DNA of 64,000 nucleotides from Nonomuraea glycinis (GTDB lineage Bacteria > Actinomycetota > Actinomycetes > Streptosporangiales > Streptosporangiaceae). The translations under genes and the position numbers were made by a program. Where the stretch lies: assembly GCF_014646515.1 (NCBI RefSeq), contig NZ_BMNK01000003.1, positions 701,456 to 765,455 of the forward strand, written 5' to 3'. Each line of letters begins with the position of its first letter. The first letter of the stretch is position 1. Below are positions 1-10,104 of the stretch, one piece after another. The notes under the pieces are model-generated. The model saw only the letters and a list, made by a program, of their open reading frames with translations, did not search any database and was not told the DNA's origin.

Positions 1-739
1 TCAGCAGGACCGCGGCGAACACGCCGCCGATGAGGCCGGAGATCAGGCCCTCCATGACGAAGGGGAGCTGGATGTAGAGGTTGGAGGCGCCGACCAGCCG
101 CATGATGCCTGTCTCACGCCGTCGGTTGAAGGCCGACAGCCGCACCGTGTTGCCGATCAGCAGAGCCGCCGCGAGGACCAGGACGACGGCGACCACGATC
201 GCGCCACCGCGCAACTTGTCCAGCAGCTCGAAGACCTTGCTGACCAGGTCCTTCTGGTTGAGCACCTGGGCGACACCGGGTTGCCCCGTGAGGGACTGGA
301 CGATCGGCTGGTAGTTGTCGGGGTTGATCAGCTTCACGCGGAAGGACGTGGGCATGTCCTCCGCCTTGGTCGCGGCCACGAGCGCCTTGTTGGAGGCGAA
401 GGACTCCTGGAAGTTCTTGTAGGCGGCGACCTGGTCCTCGTAGAACACCTTCTCGACCCCGGGCAGCCCCTGGATCTGCTTCTGCAGCGCCTGGGTCTGC
501 GGGGCCGTGATCGCCTTGCCCTTGCAGGTTTCGTTGGCGGTGTTCTTCGTGCACAGGAAAACTGATACTTCGACCTTGTCGTACCAGAAGTCCTTCATCA
601 TCGAAACCTGGGCGTTGATCATCAAGCCGACGCCCAGCATCGCCATGCCGACCGCCACGGTGATGATGACCGCGATCGTCATGGTCAGGTTGCGACGGAG
701 GCCGATCCAGACCTCGGAGAAGATGAAGTTCGCCCGCAT
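1..739 (-). CDS. ftsX: Cell division protein FtsX (C-terminus cut by window edge)
   Basis: Membrane half of the FtsEX ABC-type complex, which in actinobacteria transmits a signal to peptidoglycan hydrolases at the septum. About 246 residues are present from ATG at 739. The start MRANFIFSEVWIGLRRNL is followed by a first membrane helix (about residues 20-42), then an extracytoplasmic domain with Cys and Lys-rich stretches, then the start of the FtsX/MacB-type membrane block (GGAIVVAVVLVLAAALLIG and NRRRETGIMRLVGA). The last helix runs off the window. It lies 21 bases downstream of ftsE on the same strand, so the pair is almost certainly one operon. Confidence 0.95.
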   Translation of the reverse strand, partial: MRANFIFSEVWIGLRRNLTMTIAVIITVAVGMAMLGVGLMINAQVSMMKDFWYDKVEVSVFLCTKNTANETCKGKAITAPQTQALQKQIQGLPGVEKVFYEDQVAAYKNFQESFASNKALVAATKAEDMPTSFRVKLINPDNYQPIVQSLTGQPGVAQVLNQKDLVSKVFELLDKLRGGAIVVAVVLVLAAALLIGNTVRLSAFNRRRETGIMRLVGASNLYIQLPFVMEGLISGLIGGVFAAVLL

Positions 740-760
740 GGTTTGTCTGCTGCTCCCTGC

Positions 761-1450
761 TCAGTACGCCTGGCCGTAGACGCCACGCGACTGGTCGCGG
801 ACGATCTTGCCGTCCTCCAGCTCCACGACACGTTTGCGCATGGAGTCGACGATGGCCGCGTCGTGCGTGGCCATGACGACCGTGGTGCCGGTCCTGTTGA
901 TCCGGTCGAGCACCTTCATGATGCCGATGCTCGTCGCGGGGTCGATGTTGCCCGTCGGCTCGTCCGCCAGCAAGATCATGGGCCGGTTGACGAACGCGCG
1001 AGCCATGGCGACGCGCTGCTGCTCGCCACCGGACAGCTCGTCGGGCATGCGGTGTGCCTTACCTTCCAGGCCGACCAGCTCGATGACCTCCGGCACGACC
1101 TTGCGGATGAACCGCCTGGGCTTGCCGATGACCTCGAGCGCGAACGCCACGTTCTCATAGACGTTCTTGTTCGGGAGCAGCCTGAAGTCCTGGAACACGC
1201 AGCCGATGCGGCGGCGTAGGTGGGGCACTTTGAAGTTGGAGAGCCGACCCAGGTCCTTGCCTGCGACATGGATCGCCCCGGAGTTGGGTCGCTCCTCTTT
1301 GAGGATCAGGCGGAGGAACGTGGACTTGCCTGATCCGGAAGGACCGACGAGGAACACGAACTCGCCCTTGTCCACGTCAACCGAGACGTGGTCGAGAGCG
1401 GGCCTGTTCTGGTTCGCGTAGGCCTTGGTGACATTATCGAAATGGATCAC
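761..1450 (-). CDS. ftsE: Cell division ATP-binding protein FtsE
   Basis: ABC ATPase that pairs with FtsX at the division site. The 229 residues show a Walker [10 protein letters not shown] (about 36-44), Q-loop at FQDFRLL, ABC signature LSGGEQQ (about 139-145), Walker B ILLADEP (about 159-165) and the switch His in MATHD, so it should be a competent ATPase. The ATG at 1450 gives the canonical N-terminus [11 protein letters not shown]. It precedes ftsX; upstream (1451-1653) is a roughly 200-base divergent intergenic region. Confidence 0.97.
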   Translation of the reverse strand: MIHFDNVTKAYANQNRPALDHVSVDVDKGEFVFLVGPSGSGKSTFLRLILKEERPNSGAIHVAGKDLGRLSNFKVPHLRRRIGCVFQDFRLLPNKNVYENVAFALEVIGKPRRFIRKVVPEVIELVGLEGKAHRMPDELSGGEQQRVAMARAFVNRPMILLADEPTGNIDPATSIGIMKVLDRINRTGTTVVMATHDAAIVDSMRKRVVELEDGKIVRDQSRGVYGQAY

Positions 1451-1653
1451 GAGAGCATCACGGCATGCCAGTCTAGGGGTCAGGACGGATGCGAGGGTGG
1501 CACATGCCCACTTCCCGCCGCTCGCCGATCGGGGACGCCCATCTTTACCGATGATCGACGTTCCGATTGGCCAGAGGACAGTCTAGGGGGAAGACTGGCA
1601 TGGAACGTCCATAACGGAAACAAAACGATTGTGCGGCTAGACTTGGGGCTGAC

Positions 1654-1845
1654 ATGAGTTGCCAACACCTCGTATGCGCGCAGTGCGCCCACCCCGTGAT
1701 AGAGGGCCGCTGCTCCCTCTGCCGTGCCAACCGCGAGCGGATGCACCAGCACGGCTTCGCCGGGCTGACGCCCGCCCTCTTCGCCCTGCTGCTGGTCGTG
1801 CTGCTCCTGGTGACGCTGGCGCTGCGCCACCTAGGCGGGCTCTGA
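1654..1845 (+). CDS. Small zinc-ribbon membrane protein
   Basis: A 63-residue protein. The N-terminal half is Cys-rich (Cys3, 8, 11, 20, 23, arranged like a zinc ribbon: CxxC at 8-11 and CxxC at 20-23), followed by one hydrophobic helix (about 40-58) and a short tail. That suggests a zinc-binding cytosolic head anchored to the membrane. The 3' end overlaps the convergent prfB by 15 bases. The function is unknown to me. The Cys spacing and membrane helix make a chance reading frame unlikely. Confidence 0.7.
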   Translation: MSCQHLVCAQCAHPVIEGRCSLCRANRERMHQHGFAGLTPALFALLLVVLLLVTLALRHLGGL

Positions 1846-2955
1846 CTCCTGGCGGCGCATCCAGCGGATCTCCGACTCGATGAACGCGTCGAGGTCCCCG
1901 TCGAGCACCGCCGTCGGGTTGCCCGCCTCGGTGCTCGTGCGCAGGTCCTTCACGATCTGGTAGGGGTGCAGCACGTAGTTGCGGATCTGGGTGCCCCATG
2001 ACGTGGTCGAGACGCCACGCAGCTCCGACATCTTCTCCGCCTCCTCCTGCCGCTTGCGCTCCAGCAGCTTGGCCTGCAACACGTTCATGGCCGTGGCGCG
2101 GTTCTGCAGCTGTGAGCGCTCGTTCTGGCAGGAGACCACGATGCCGGACGGCAGGTGGGTGATGCGGACGGCGGAGTCGGTGGTGTTGACGCCCTGGCCG
2201 CCCGGCCCCGACGAGCGGTAGACGTCGACGCGGATCTCGTCCTCGACGATGTCGATGTGGTCGGTCTGCTCGACCACCGGCACCACGTCCACCCCGGCGA
2301 ACGAGGTCTGGCGGCGGCCCTGGTTGTCGAACGGGCTGATCCGGACCAGCCGGTGCGTGCCGTGCTCGCCGCGCAGCGTGCCGTAGGCGTAGGGGGACTT
2401 GACGGCGAAGGTGGCCGACTTGATGCCGGCCTCCTCGGCGTAGGAGGTCTCGTAGACCTCCGTGGGGTAGTTTTTCCGCTCGGCCCAGCGGAGGTACATG
2501 CGCAGCAGCATCTCCGCCCAGTCGGCCGCGTCGACGCCGCCCGCCTGGGAGTTGATCGTGACCAGGGCCTCGCGCGCGTCGTAGGGGCCCGCCAGCAGGG
2601 TCCGCACCTCAAGAGCGCCGATGTCGGACTTGAGGGAGCTCAGCTCCTTGTCAGCCTCGGCCCTGGTGTCCTCGTCCGCCTCCTCGGAGGCCAGCTCGAA
2701 GAGCACCGACAGGTCGTCGAGGCGGCGGACCAGCCCGTCCACGCGGTTGAGCTCGCCCTGGATGTGCGAGAGCTTGCTGGTGACCTTCTGCGCCTTGTCG
2801 GTGTCGTCCCACAGGTCGGGGGCGGCCACCTGCTCCTCCAGCTCCTCGATCTGCTTGCGCATCGCGTCGAGGTCGAGCACGTCCTGGATGCTGCGCAGCG
2901 TGCCCGCGAGCTCGTTGATCTCTTCTGCCGGATCGATGACTGCCACGTCTACCAA
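1831..2955 (-). CDS. prfB: Peptide chain release factor 2
   Basis: RF2 recognises UGA and UAA stop codons and triggers peptidyl-tRNA hydrolysis. The protein has 374 residues, with the SPF anticodon-like tripeptide (about 207-209, in VRISPFDNQ) that sets RF2 specificity and the catalytic GGQ (about 252-254, in [16 protein letters not shown]). There is no internal in-frame stop, so the programmed +1 frameshift used by many bacteria is absent. The start chosen is TTG at 2955, ten bases after a GAGGG ribosome site; GTG at 2946 (VAVIDPAEE) is the alternative. Confidence 0.96.
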   Translation of the reverse strand: MVDVAVIDPAEEINELAGTLRSIQDVLDLDAMRKQIEELEEQVAAPDLWDDTDKAQKVTSKLSHIQGELNRVDGLVRRLDDLSVLFELASEEADEDTRAEADKELSSLKSDIGALEVRTLLAGPYDAREALVTINSQAGGVDAADWAEMLLRMYLRWAERKNYPTEVYETSYAEEAGIKSATFAVKSPYAYGTLRGEHGTHRLVRISPFDNQGRRQTSFAGVDVVPVVEQTDHIDIVEDEIRVDVYRSSGPGGQGVNTTDSAVRITHLPSGIVVSCQNERSQLQNRATAMNVLQAKLLERKRQEEAEKMSELRGVSTTSWGTQIRNYVLHPYQIVKDLRTSTEAGNPTAVLDGDLDAFIESEIRWMRRQESEPA

Positions 2956-2993
2956 GCGTACGCGACCCTCGCGGGCACGAATAACATGGCGAG

Positions 2994-4013
2994 GTGCGTG
3001 TACACGGTCGGCGGAAGGCGCTGGCGCTCGCCGTCGCCCTGCTGACGGTGGCGTCCGCCTGCTCGACGAGCCCTGGCGACCCGGCGACCACCCCGGCCGC
3101 CGCGACCAGCGGCGCGTCCGCGCCCGCCACCCCCTCCTCGACCGTCCCCGCCACCGCCGTCACGCCGGAGGAGGCGGCCGAGGTGTTCGCCACCTTCACC
3201 GCCACCGACAACGTGCTGCGCGACGGCGGCGACCTGCGCCTCGCCATGGAGTACGTACGCGACGCCGAGGCCCGGCTCACCACCGTCGCCTACCTGTCCA
3301 CCAAGGGCGAGCCGCCCCGTCGCACCTGGGGACCCCCCACCCTCTACGTGCCGCGCTTCCCGGCCGGTGAGTCGTCCCCCTGGTTCAGCGTGCTGACGAC
3401 CCGCGACGGCCACCTGACGATGCTGACCTTCGCCAAGTCGGGCGACTGGCGGCTCGGCGCGGCGGCCCGGCTGCTGACCGGCCGGCCGGCGCCCGACATC
3501 CACCTCGACGCCGACGGCTACGCCACCGCCATCGTCCCCGCCGACAAGAGCGTCACCATCAGCCCTCAGTACATGGGCCCCCTGCACGCCACGGTCGCCG
3601 AGGCCGGCGCCGACGGCGTCGCCGCCGGCCTCATCGCCGCCGGTCCCTACACCACCGACGTCGCGGCGGAGATCACCGCCGCCCGGGAGCGGGCGAAGAA
3701 GAACGGCTTCAGCTACGACTCGATCTTCTCCGCCAACGACAATCCGGTGTACGGCCTGCGTACCGTCGACGGTGGGGCAGTGATCCAATACTCACTGTCG
3801 CGGACCACCACGACGACGACGAAGACGGCCGAGGACGACTACATCCCGGTGCCGGCGTCCGCCCGCTGGGCCATCTCCGCCCCGGTGGTGCGCCGCAACC
3901 TCAAGATCACCGAGGTCCACCAGTACGTCACGGACGTCCCCCCGTCGAAGACCCCGGCGGCGGCCGAGGTGATCGCCCACGACGGCGCCCTGACCCGCGC
4001 CTCCGGCCAGTGA
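2994..4013 (+). CDS. Putative lipoprotein, function unknown
   Basis: 339 residues from GTG at 2994. An Arg/Lys-rich N-terminus, hydrophobic core and lipobox VASAC (Cys at about 23) indicate a lipoprotein. A Thr/Ala/Pro-rich spacer (about 25-55) leads to a folded domain with no catalytic motif I recognise. The domain contains two similar-looking halves in the style of actinobacterial secreted NTF2-like or DUF proteins. It is divergent from prfB and convergent with the glutamate dehydrogenase. It is real by codon use and signal sequence; the function is not assignable. Confidence 0.8.
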   Translation: MRVHGRRKALALAVALLTVASACSTSPGDPATTPAAATSGASAPATPSSTVPATAVTPEEAAEVFATFTATDNVLRDGGDLRLAMEYVRDAEARLTTVAYLSTKGEPPRRTWGPPTLYVPRFPAGESSPWFSVLTTRDGHLTMLTFAKSGDWRLGAAARLLTGRPAPDIHLDADGYATAIVPADKSVTISPQYMGPLHATVAEAGADGVAAGLIAAGPYTTDVAAEITAARERAKKNGFSYDSIFSANDNPVYGLRTVDGGAVIQYSLSRTTTTTTKTAEDDYIPVPASARWAISAPVVRRNLKITEVHQYVTDVPPSKTPAAAEVIAHDGALTRASGQ

Positions 4014-4060
4014 CCCGTCAGTGACCCGTTCGGTGACCCGCGCCTGCCGCCGGTCGCCGG

Positions 4061-4092
4061 GGAGGCCCCGCCAGGTGTCCTGACGGGGCTCC
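4061..4092. terminator. Possible bidirectional terminator hairpin
   Basis: Between two convergent genes, GGAGGCCCCG and CGGGGCTCC can pair around a 13-base loop with one bulged base. The position between two 3' ends fits a terminator. There is no clear T-tract, so confidence is limited. Confidence 0.4.
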
Positions 4093-4106
4093 TGAGGCTC
4101 TTGGGG

Positions 4107-7100
4107 TCAGGATTCCTTGTAGGGGAGGCTGGTGGCGGAGACCAGCGTGCGGATGGCTCTCAGGGCCACCGAGAGGGTGGCCAGGTCGAAGTTGTCGCTC
4201 TCCCAGATCTCCGACAGCGTCTGCTTGGAGCGGTGGACGGCGGCCGAGTTGGCCTCGGTCCACCTGGCCAGGCGTTCCTCCGGTGACAGGCCGGGGGTGC
4301 TGTGCGCCAGCACGTCGCGGGTGAGCGCGGCGTGGGCGGCGTACAGGTCGTCGCGGAGTGCGGCGCGGGCCATCGCGTTCCAGCGGTTGTCCCTGGGCAG
4401 GGCGATGATGCGCTCCCTGAGGCGGGCGAGCTGGAGGCGGTCCGCCAGGTCGAAGTAGACCTCGGCCACCTCGTTGACGGGCCGGCCCGTCTGCGAGGAG
4501 ACCTCCACCAGGTCGAAGGTGGAGTAGGCGGGCACCATGGCGGCGACCCGCTCGGCGAGGCCGGCGGGGACGCCACGGGCGATGAAGGAGTCGCGGCGGT
4601 CCTCGAAGGCGGCCAGGTCGGGGCCGGTCAGGAGCTTGGGCAGGTGGGACAGCAGGCCGTTGACGCCCTTGACGAAGAAGCCCACGGAGACGTCCAGGTC
4701 CAGCGGGGGGCGCCGGTTGGTGAGCAGCCAGCGGGTGCCGCGTTCGGCCAGCTTGCGGGCCTCCAGCAGCATCGCCAGCTGGGTGGCGGTGTCGACCTGG
4801 TTGTCCAGGGATTCGACCTGGCGGTAGAAGCTGGCGAAGTCGAAGACCTCGCGGGCGACCAGGTAGGCGCGGACGATGTCGGGGGTGGAGGCGCCGGTCT
4901 CCTCACCGACGCGGAACATGAACGTGGTGCCCATGGAGTTGACCAGCTCGTTCACCACACCGGTGGTGATGATCTCGCGCCGCAGCGGGTGCGCGTCCAT
5001 GTACGTCCTGAAGCGGTCGCGCAGCACCGAGGGGAAGTACGACACCAGCCAGGAGGCGAGGTAGGGCTCGTCGGGCAGGTCGGTGCCGAGCAGTTCGGCG
5101 TCGGCCACGAGCTTGGTGTAGGCGAGCAGGACGGAGAACTCCGGGGCGGTCAGGCCGAGCCTGGCCTGGCGGCGTTCGGCGAGGGTCTTGTCCGACGGCA
5201 GGAACTCCAGCTCCCGGTTGACCAGCCCGTCGCGTTCGAGCCGGCGCAGGTAGCGGGCGTGGATGTGCAGCATCTCGACGGCCTGGGCGCGGGAGGCGGC
5301 CAGCACCACGTTCTGGGCGTGGTTGTCGCGCAGCACCAGGGCGGCGACCTCGTCGGTCATGGAGGTGAAGACCTCGTTGCGCTGCTCGTCGGTCAGCTCG
5401 GCGTCGCGGACGACCTGGTCGAGCAGGATCTTGATGTTCACCTCGTGGTCGGAGGTGTCGACGCCGGCGGAGTTGTCGATGAAGTCGGTGTTGACCAGCC
5501 CGCCGTTCAGCGCGAACTCGATCCGGGCGAGCTGGCTGAAGCCGAGGTTGCCGCCCTCGCCGATGACCTTGCAGCGCAGGTCGGCGGCGTTGACCCGGAG
5601 CGAGTCGTTGCCCTTGTCGCCCACGTCGGAGTGGGATTCGGCGCTGGCCTTGACGTAGGTGCCGATGCCGCCGTTCCAGAGCAGGTCGACGGGGGCGCGC
5701 AGGATGGCGCTGATGAGGTCGTTGGGCGCCAGCGTGGTGACGCCCGGGTCGAGCCCGAGCGCGTCCCGCATCTGCGGGGTGATCTGGATGGATTTGGCGG
5801 TGCGGGCGAAGACGCCGCCCCCGGCCGAGATCAGCGCGGTGTCGTAGTCGGCCCAGGAGCTGCGCGGCAGGTCGAACAGGCGTTGCCGTTCGGCGTAGGA
5901 GCGGGCGGCCTCGGGGTCGGGGTCGACGAAGATGTGGCGGTGGTCGAAGGCCGCCACCAGCCGGATGTGTCGGGACAGCAGCATGCCGTTGCCGAAGACG
6001 TCGCCGGACATGTCGCCGACGCCGGCCACGGTGAAGTCGGTGCTCTGCACGTCCACGTTCATGGTGCGGAAGTGGTATTTGACCGACTCCCAGGCGCCGC
6101 GGGCGGTGATGCCCATGCCCTTGTGGTCGTAGCCGATGGAGCCGCCGGAGGCGAAGGCGTCACCGAGCCAGAAGCCGTACTCCTTGGCGATGCCGTTGGC
6201 GATGTCGGAGAACTTGGCGGTGCCCTTGTCGGCGGCCACGACCAGGTAGGTGTCGTCGCCGTCGTGCCTGACCACGTCGGGCGGGGGCACGACCTTGCCG
6301 TCCACGAGGTTGTCGGTGACGTCGAGCAGGCCGGAGATGAACATCCGGTAGCACGCCACGCCCTCGGCGAGCAGGTCCTCCCGCGAACCAGACGCGGGCG
6401 GACGCTTCACGACAAAGCCACCCTTAGACCCGGTAGGCACGATAACGGTATTTTTCACCATCTGGGCCTTGACCAGCCCCAGGATCTCGGTCCGGAAGTC
6501 CTCCATCCGGTCCGACCACCGCAACCCGCCCCTGGCGACCTTCCCGAAGCGCAGGTGCACACCCTCCACCCGCGGCGAGTACACGAAGATCTCGTACTGC
6601 GGCCGCGGCAGCGGCAGCACGCTGATCGCCTGCGGGTCGAACTTCAGGGAGATGTACGGCTTGCGCCGCCCATCGACGGTCTGGAAGTAGTTGGTACGCA
6701 GCGTCGCCTGGATCATCTCCAGGTACGCCCGCAGGATCCGGTCCTCGTCCAGCGAGGCCACCTCGTCCAGCGCGCCCAGGATCTCCTCGGTGAGCGCGTC
6801 GGCCAGGTCGGTGCGCACGTCGTCCGGGCGCCGCGGGTCCAGCCTGGCCTCGAACAGCCGTACCAGCAGGCGGGACAGCCGCACGTTGCCCAGCAGCACC
6901 CGCTCCATGTACCGCTGGGAGAACGTGCTGCCGGCCTGGTGCAGATACTTGGCGTAGACGCGCAGGATCTCGACCTGCTCCCAGGTCAGCCCGGCCTTCA
7001 GGATGAGGGAGTTGAAGCTGTCGGCCTGGATCTGGCCCGTCCACAGCGCGATGAGCCCGTCCTGGAAGAGCCGCTTGAAGTCGTCGTTGTCGACCTCGTC

Positions 7101-8978
7101 CGACGGCGCGCAGCGCAGCCCGAAGTCGTAGATCCAGGCGTTCTTGGTGGCGGGGTCGTTGTCCCTGTCGATCTCGTACGGGCGCTCGTCCACGACCTCC
7201 ACGCCGAGCCGCTGGATCAGCGGCAGCACGTGGGAGAGCGAGATGGGCGAGCCGACCTTGTAGATCTTCAGCCGCCGCTCACCCTCGGTGGTGTCGTACG
7301 GCTCGTAGAGGCTGAGCCGGATCTCCTTGTCGTCCGCGCCGACGAGCTCCTCCATGCGGCGCAGGTCGACCACGGCCACCTCGGGCGGGAAGTCGGCTTT
7401 GTACCCCTCGGGGAAGGCTGCCTGGTAGCGCCGCAGGAGCTGCGGCGCCTCCTCCTCGGCGGCCACCTCCAGCAGGGTGGTGGCCAGATCGTCCTCCCAC
7501 GAGCGGGTGGTCGCGGCCAGCCGCGCCTCCAGCTCCTCCACGTCGACGCTCGGCTGCGGCAACTGCTTGCCGCGCTCGCCGCGCACCACCACGTGCAGCC
7601 GGGCCAGCGCCGACTCGCCGATCATCGCGCTGTAGTCGAGCGTCCTGCCGCCCAGCGCCTTGAGCAGCAGCTGCTGCATCTGCAGGCGGATCTTGGTGGT
7701 GTAGCGGTCCCGCGGCAGGTAGATCAGGCAGGAGATGTAGCGGCCGTAGTCGTCGCGGCGCAGGAACAGCTTGACCTGCTTGCGCTCGCGCAGCCGCAGC
7801 ACGCCGAGCGCGATCGGCAGCAGCTGGTCGAGCGAGGTCTGGAAGAGCTCGTCGCGCGGGAACGTCTCCAGGATCTCGATCAGATCCTTGCCGTCGTGGC
7901 TCTCCGGGGTCAGCCCGGCCCTGCTGAGCACGTCGGCGAGCTTGCGCCGGAGCACCGGGATCCGGGAGATGGACTCGTTGTAGGCCACGTGCGTGAACAG
8001 GCCGAGGAAGCGGCGCTCCCCGATCACCTCGCCCTCGGGCGAGAACAGCTTCACGCCGATGTAGTCGAGGTAGGCGGCGCGGTGCACGGTGGCCTTGGAG
8101 TTGGCCTTGGTGATGATCAGCAGCTGCTTGTCCCGCGCCTTGGCCCGCAGCTCGGCGGGCAGGGCGGAGAAGCTGTCGGAGCCGGCCTTGTCGTCGCGCA
8201 GGATGCCGAGCGCCGCGCCGGGCAGGGCGCGCAGCGTCTCACCCGCCGCGCCGCTCTCCAGCCGGTACTCGCGGTAGCCGAGGAAGGTGAAGTGCCCGTC
8301 GGCCAGCCAGCGCAGCAGGTCCAGGCTGTCCTCGACCTCCGCGGGCTCCAGGGGCGGCGGGTTCAGTGTCAGGTCCTCGGCCGTCCGCATGGCCAGGTCC
8401 CGCATCTTCGGGAAGTCCTCGACCGCGTGCCGTACGTCCGACAGCACCCGCAGGAGGTCGGCCTCCAGCCGCTTGAGCGCCTCCGGGTCGGACTGCCTGT
8501 CGATCTCGATGTGCATCCACGACTCGACCAGCATCTGGCCGGTGACGTCCTCCTCGCCCCGGCCGAGCATCCGGCCGGTCAGGTCGCGGCGGACCCGCAT
8601 CTGCGGATGCACGACCAGGTGGACGCCGATGTCGTGCCTGTCGAGCTCCATCGTCACCGAGTCGACCAGGAACGGCATGTCATCGGTGACCACCTCCACG
8701 ACGGAGTGGCCGGGGTCCCAGCCGTCCTCCTCCAGGGTGGGGGTGTAGGCGCGGATCGCGGCCCTGCCCTGCGGGCGGAGCTCGGCCAGCCGCCGCTGGG
8801 ACATCGCGGGACCGTACAGGTCGACGGGACCGCGCTGGAGCAGGTCTTCCGGGGCGACGTGCCGGTAGTAGATCCGCAGGAAGGACTGTGCTTCTTCGGG
8901 GCTCACATGGTCACTGCCCACCGCGCACCGTTGCGCGGCCCTTTGGAGCAGCTCATCCTTGGCCTCGTCGAGCGGCAT
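4107..8978 (-). CDS. gdh: NAD-specific glutamate dehydrogenase (large, about 180 kDa class)
   Basis: Catabolic glutamate dehydrogenase converting L-glutamate plus NAD to 2-oxoglutarate and ammonia. The 1623 residues match the size of the large NAD-GDH family known from Streptomyces clavuligerus and Pseudomonas. It has a long N-terminal regulatory region with ACT-like segments and a central catalytic core with KVARGGLRWSDR, GSKGGFVVKRPP, the Gly-rich VAGVGDMSGDVFGNGML and NGGIGTYVK. ATG at 8978 was chosen because it follows AAGGAG by ten bases; the open frame continues upstream only through the 3' end of kynA. It lies 38 bases after kynA, so amino-acid catabolism may be co-expressed. Confidence 0.96.
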   Translation of the reverse strand: MPLDEAKDELLQRAAQRCAVGSDHVSPEEAQSFLRIYYRHVAPEDLLQRGPVDLYGPAMSQRRLAELRPQGRAAIRAYTPTLEEDGWDPGHSVVEVVTDDMPFLVDSVTMELDRHDIGVHLVVHPQMRVRRDLTGRMLGRGEEDVTGQMLVESWMHIEIDRQSDPEALKRLEADLLRVLSDVRHAVEDFPKMRDLAMRTAEDLTLNPPPLEPAEVEDSLDLLRWLADGHFTFLGYREYRLESGAAGETLRALPGAALGILRDDKAGSDSFSALPAELRAKARDKQLLIITKANSKATVHRAAYLDYIGVKLFSPEGEVIGERRFLGLFTHVAYNESISRIPVLRRKLADVLSRAGLTPESHDGKDLIEILETFPRDELFQTSLDQLLPIALGVLRLRERKQVKLFLRRDDYGRYISCLIYLPRDRYTTKIRLQMQQLLLKALGGRTLDYSAMIGESALARLHVVVRGERGKQLPQPSVDVEELEARLAATTRSWEDDLATTLLEVAAEEEAPQLLRRYQAAFPEGYKADFPPEVAVVDLRRMEELVGADDKEIRLSLYEPYDTTEGERRLKIYKVGSPISLSHVLPLIQRLGVEVVDERPYEIDRDNDPATKNAWIYDFGLRCAPSDEVDNDDFKRLFQDGLIALWTGQIQADSFNSLILKAGLTWEQVEILRVYAKYLHQAGSTFSQRYMERVLLGNVRLSRLLVRLFEARLDPRRPDDVRTDLADALTEEILGALDEVASLDEDRILRAYLEMIQATLRTNYFQTVDGRRKPYISLKFDPQAISVLPLPRPQYEIFVYSPRVEGVHLRFGKVARGGLRWSDRMEDFRTEILGLVKAQMVKNTVIVPTGSKGGFVVKRPPASGSREDLLAEGVACYRMFISGLLDVTDNLVDGKVVPPPDVVRHDGDDTYLVVAADKGTAKFSDIANGIAKEYGFWLGDAFASGGSIGYDHKGMGITARGAWESVKYHFRTMNVDVQSTDFTVAGVGDMSGDVFGNGMLLSRHIRLVAAFDHRHIFVDPDPEAARSYAERQRLFDLPRSSWADYDTALISAGGGVFARTAKSIQITPQMRDALGLDPGVTTLAPNDLISAILRAPVDLLWNGGIGTYVKASAESHSDVGDKGNDSLRVNAADLRCKVIGEGGNLGFSQLARIEFALNGGLVNTDFIDNSAGVDTSDHEVNIKILLDQVVRDAELTDEQRNEVFTSMTDEVAALVLRDNHAQNVVLAASRAQAVEMLHIHARYLRRLERDGLVNRELEFLPSDKTLAERRQARLGLTAPEFSVLLAYTKLVADAELLGTDLPDEPYLASWLVSYFPSVLRDRFRTYMDAHPLRREIITTGVVNELVNSMGTTFMFRVGEETGASTPDIVRAYLVAREVFDFASFYRQVESLDNQVDTATQLAMLLEARKLAERGTRWLLTNRRPPLDLDVSVGFFVKGVNGLLSHLPKLLTGPDLAAFEDRRDSFIARGVPAGLAERVAAMVPAYSTFDLVEVSSQTGRPVNEVAEVYFDLADRLQLARLRERIIALPRDNRWNAMARAALRDDLYAAHAALTRDVLAHSTPGLSPEERLARWTEANSAAVHRSKQTLSEIWESDNFDLATLSVALRAIRTLVSATSLPYKES

Positions 8979-9016
8979 TTCGCTCTCACTCCTTTGTGAG
9001 GGTTCGCCATGGCTTT

Positions 9017-9823
9017 TCACAGCCTGGCCCTTAGTTCCCACAGCAGCGGGAAGTAGTGCATCCGGACCCGCCCGCGTAGGTAGGGGGCGCCCGTCGAGCC
9101 GCCGGTGCCCGATTTCGTGCCGATCTGCCGTTCGACCATCTGGACGTGCCGCATCCGCCACTGTGCGGTGGTCTCGTCATGCGTCAGAAGGTCCTCGGCG
9201 AGTTGCCACAGATCGTCGTGCGATCGGCGGTCCCTCGCCACGGTCAGCAGCGCGGCCATGATCTCGTCATCGTCGGAAACCGGCAGGCCACGTCGGGACA
9301 GGGCGGTCACATAAGCATCCCACAGCGTCGGCTCTTCCAGCCGTCGCCGCAGTCTGGCCCGTTCGGTGTCGTCGGCGTCCCTGAGCCGATCGAGATAGCG
9401 GGCGTCCTTGACGCCGGACAGGAACTCCAGCTCGCGGAACTGCACCGACTGGAAGCCGCTGGCCGGCGCGAGGTGGGCGCGGAACTCCAGGAAGTCCTGA
9501 GGCGTCATCGTCTCCAGGACCCCGACCTGCTCGACGAGCACCCGCTCCACCGCGTGCACCCGCTTGAACACGTGCCTGGCCTGCCAGAGCTCGCCATCGC
9601 ACATGGCGGCTCGGGCCACCTCCAGCTCGTGCAGCAGCAGCTTGAACCAGAGCTCGTAGACCTGGTGGATGGTGATGAACAACAGCTCGTCCGGAGCCTC
9701 GGACTGGGGCCGCTGCTGCGCGAGGAGATCGGGCAGGCGAAGGTAGCCGCCGTAGGACAACCGGCCGCCTTCTTCGCCGAACCGCCGATCGTGAGGGACG
9801 GCCGCATCATCGTCGACGCCCAC
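9017..9823 (-). CDS. kynA: Tryptophan 2,3-dioxygenase
   Basis: Haem enzyme that opens the indole ring of L-tryptophan to N-formylkynurenine, the first step of the kynurenine pathway. The 268 residues carry the family signatures FITIHQVYELWFK (with the distal-pocket His), ASGFQSVQFRELEF, and the C-terminal WRMRHVQMVERQIG (with the proximal haem His) plus KSGTGGSTGAPYLR. GTG at 9823 follows GGGAGG by six bases. No kynureninase or formamidase is adjacent; the only close neighbour on the same strand is gdh. Confidence 0.95.
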   Translation of the reverse strand: MGVDDDAAVPHDRRFGEEGGRLSYGGYLRLPDLLAQQRPQSEAPDELLFITIHQVYELWFKLLLHELEVARAAMCDGELWQARHVFKRVHAVERVLVEQVGVLETMTPQDFLEFRAHLAPASGFQSVQFRELEFLSGVKDARYLDRLRDADDTERARLRRRLEEPTLWDAYVTALSRRGLPVSDDDEIMAALLTVARDRRSHDDLWQLAEDLLTHDETTAQWRMRHVQMVERQIGTKSGTGGSTGAPYLRGRVRMHYFPLLWELRARL

Positions 9824-9906
9824 CGGTCACCTCCCCCGCCTCGCCCGGTTCTGAATACCGGGCGCACGCCTCGCCGTACCGATACCACCCGAAAAGGGCA
9901 AATACG

Positions 9907-10104
9907 TCAACGTGACATCGACATCGGCGGGTCGTCCTCAGAGGCGGAGGGGTCCTGCTTGAGCTCGTCGAGCCGCTCGGGAACGCCGGCGAGCTCCATC
10001 AGCTCGGCCTGGCATCGCTCACACCCGTCGAGGTGCCGCTCGAACGCCTCGTGCTCGTCATCGTCGAGCACACCGAGGACATAGGCGGCCACCTCGTCAT
10101 GCAT
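9907..10104 (-). CDS. Minimal zinc-finger anti-sigma factor
   Basis: A 65-residue protein that is essentially only a ZAS domain: His24, Cys28 and Cys31 form HxxxCxxC, the zinc site typical of sigma-binding, redox-sensitive anti-sigma factors. Unlike RskA/RslA proteins it has no membrane helix or sensor domain, ending in an acidic, Met/Ser-rich tail, so it should be cytosolic. Its ATG shares one base with the TGA of the sigma gene (TGATG), implying translational coupling. Inference: it inhibits the adjacent sigma factor, possibly releasing it on thiol oxidation or zinc loss. Confidence 0.85.
   Translation of the reverse strand: MHDEVAAYVLGVLDDDEHEAFERHLDGCERCQAELMELAGVPERLDELKQDPSASEDDPPMSMSR

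Noticed and set aside
4302..8999. A 1565-residue open frame on the plus strand opposite glutamate dehydrogenase
   Set aside because: It is the antisense of a well-conserved gene in very GC-rich DNA; composition is dominated by Val/Gly/Gln/Asp repeats with no domain.
8979..9161. 61-residue N-terminal extension of glutamate dehydrogenase
   Set aside because: It would overlap kynA, and a strong ribosome site precedes the internal ATG at 8978.
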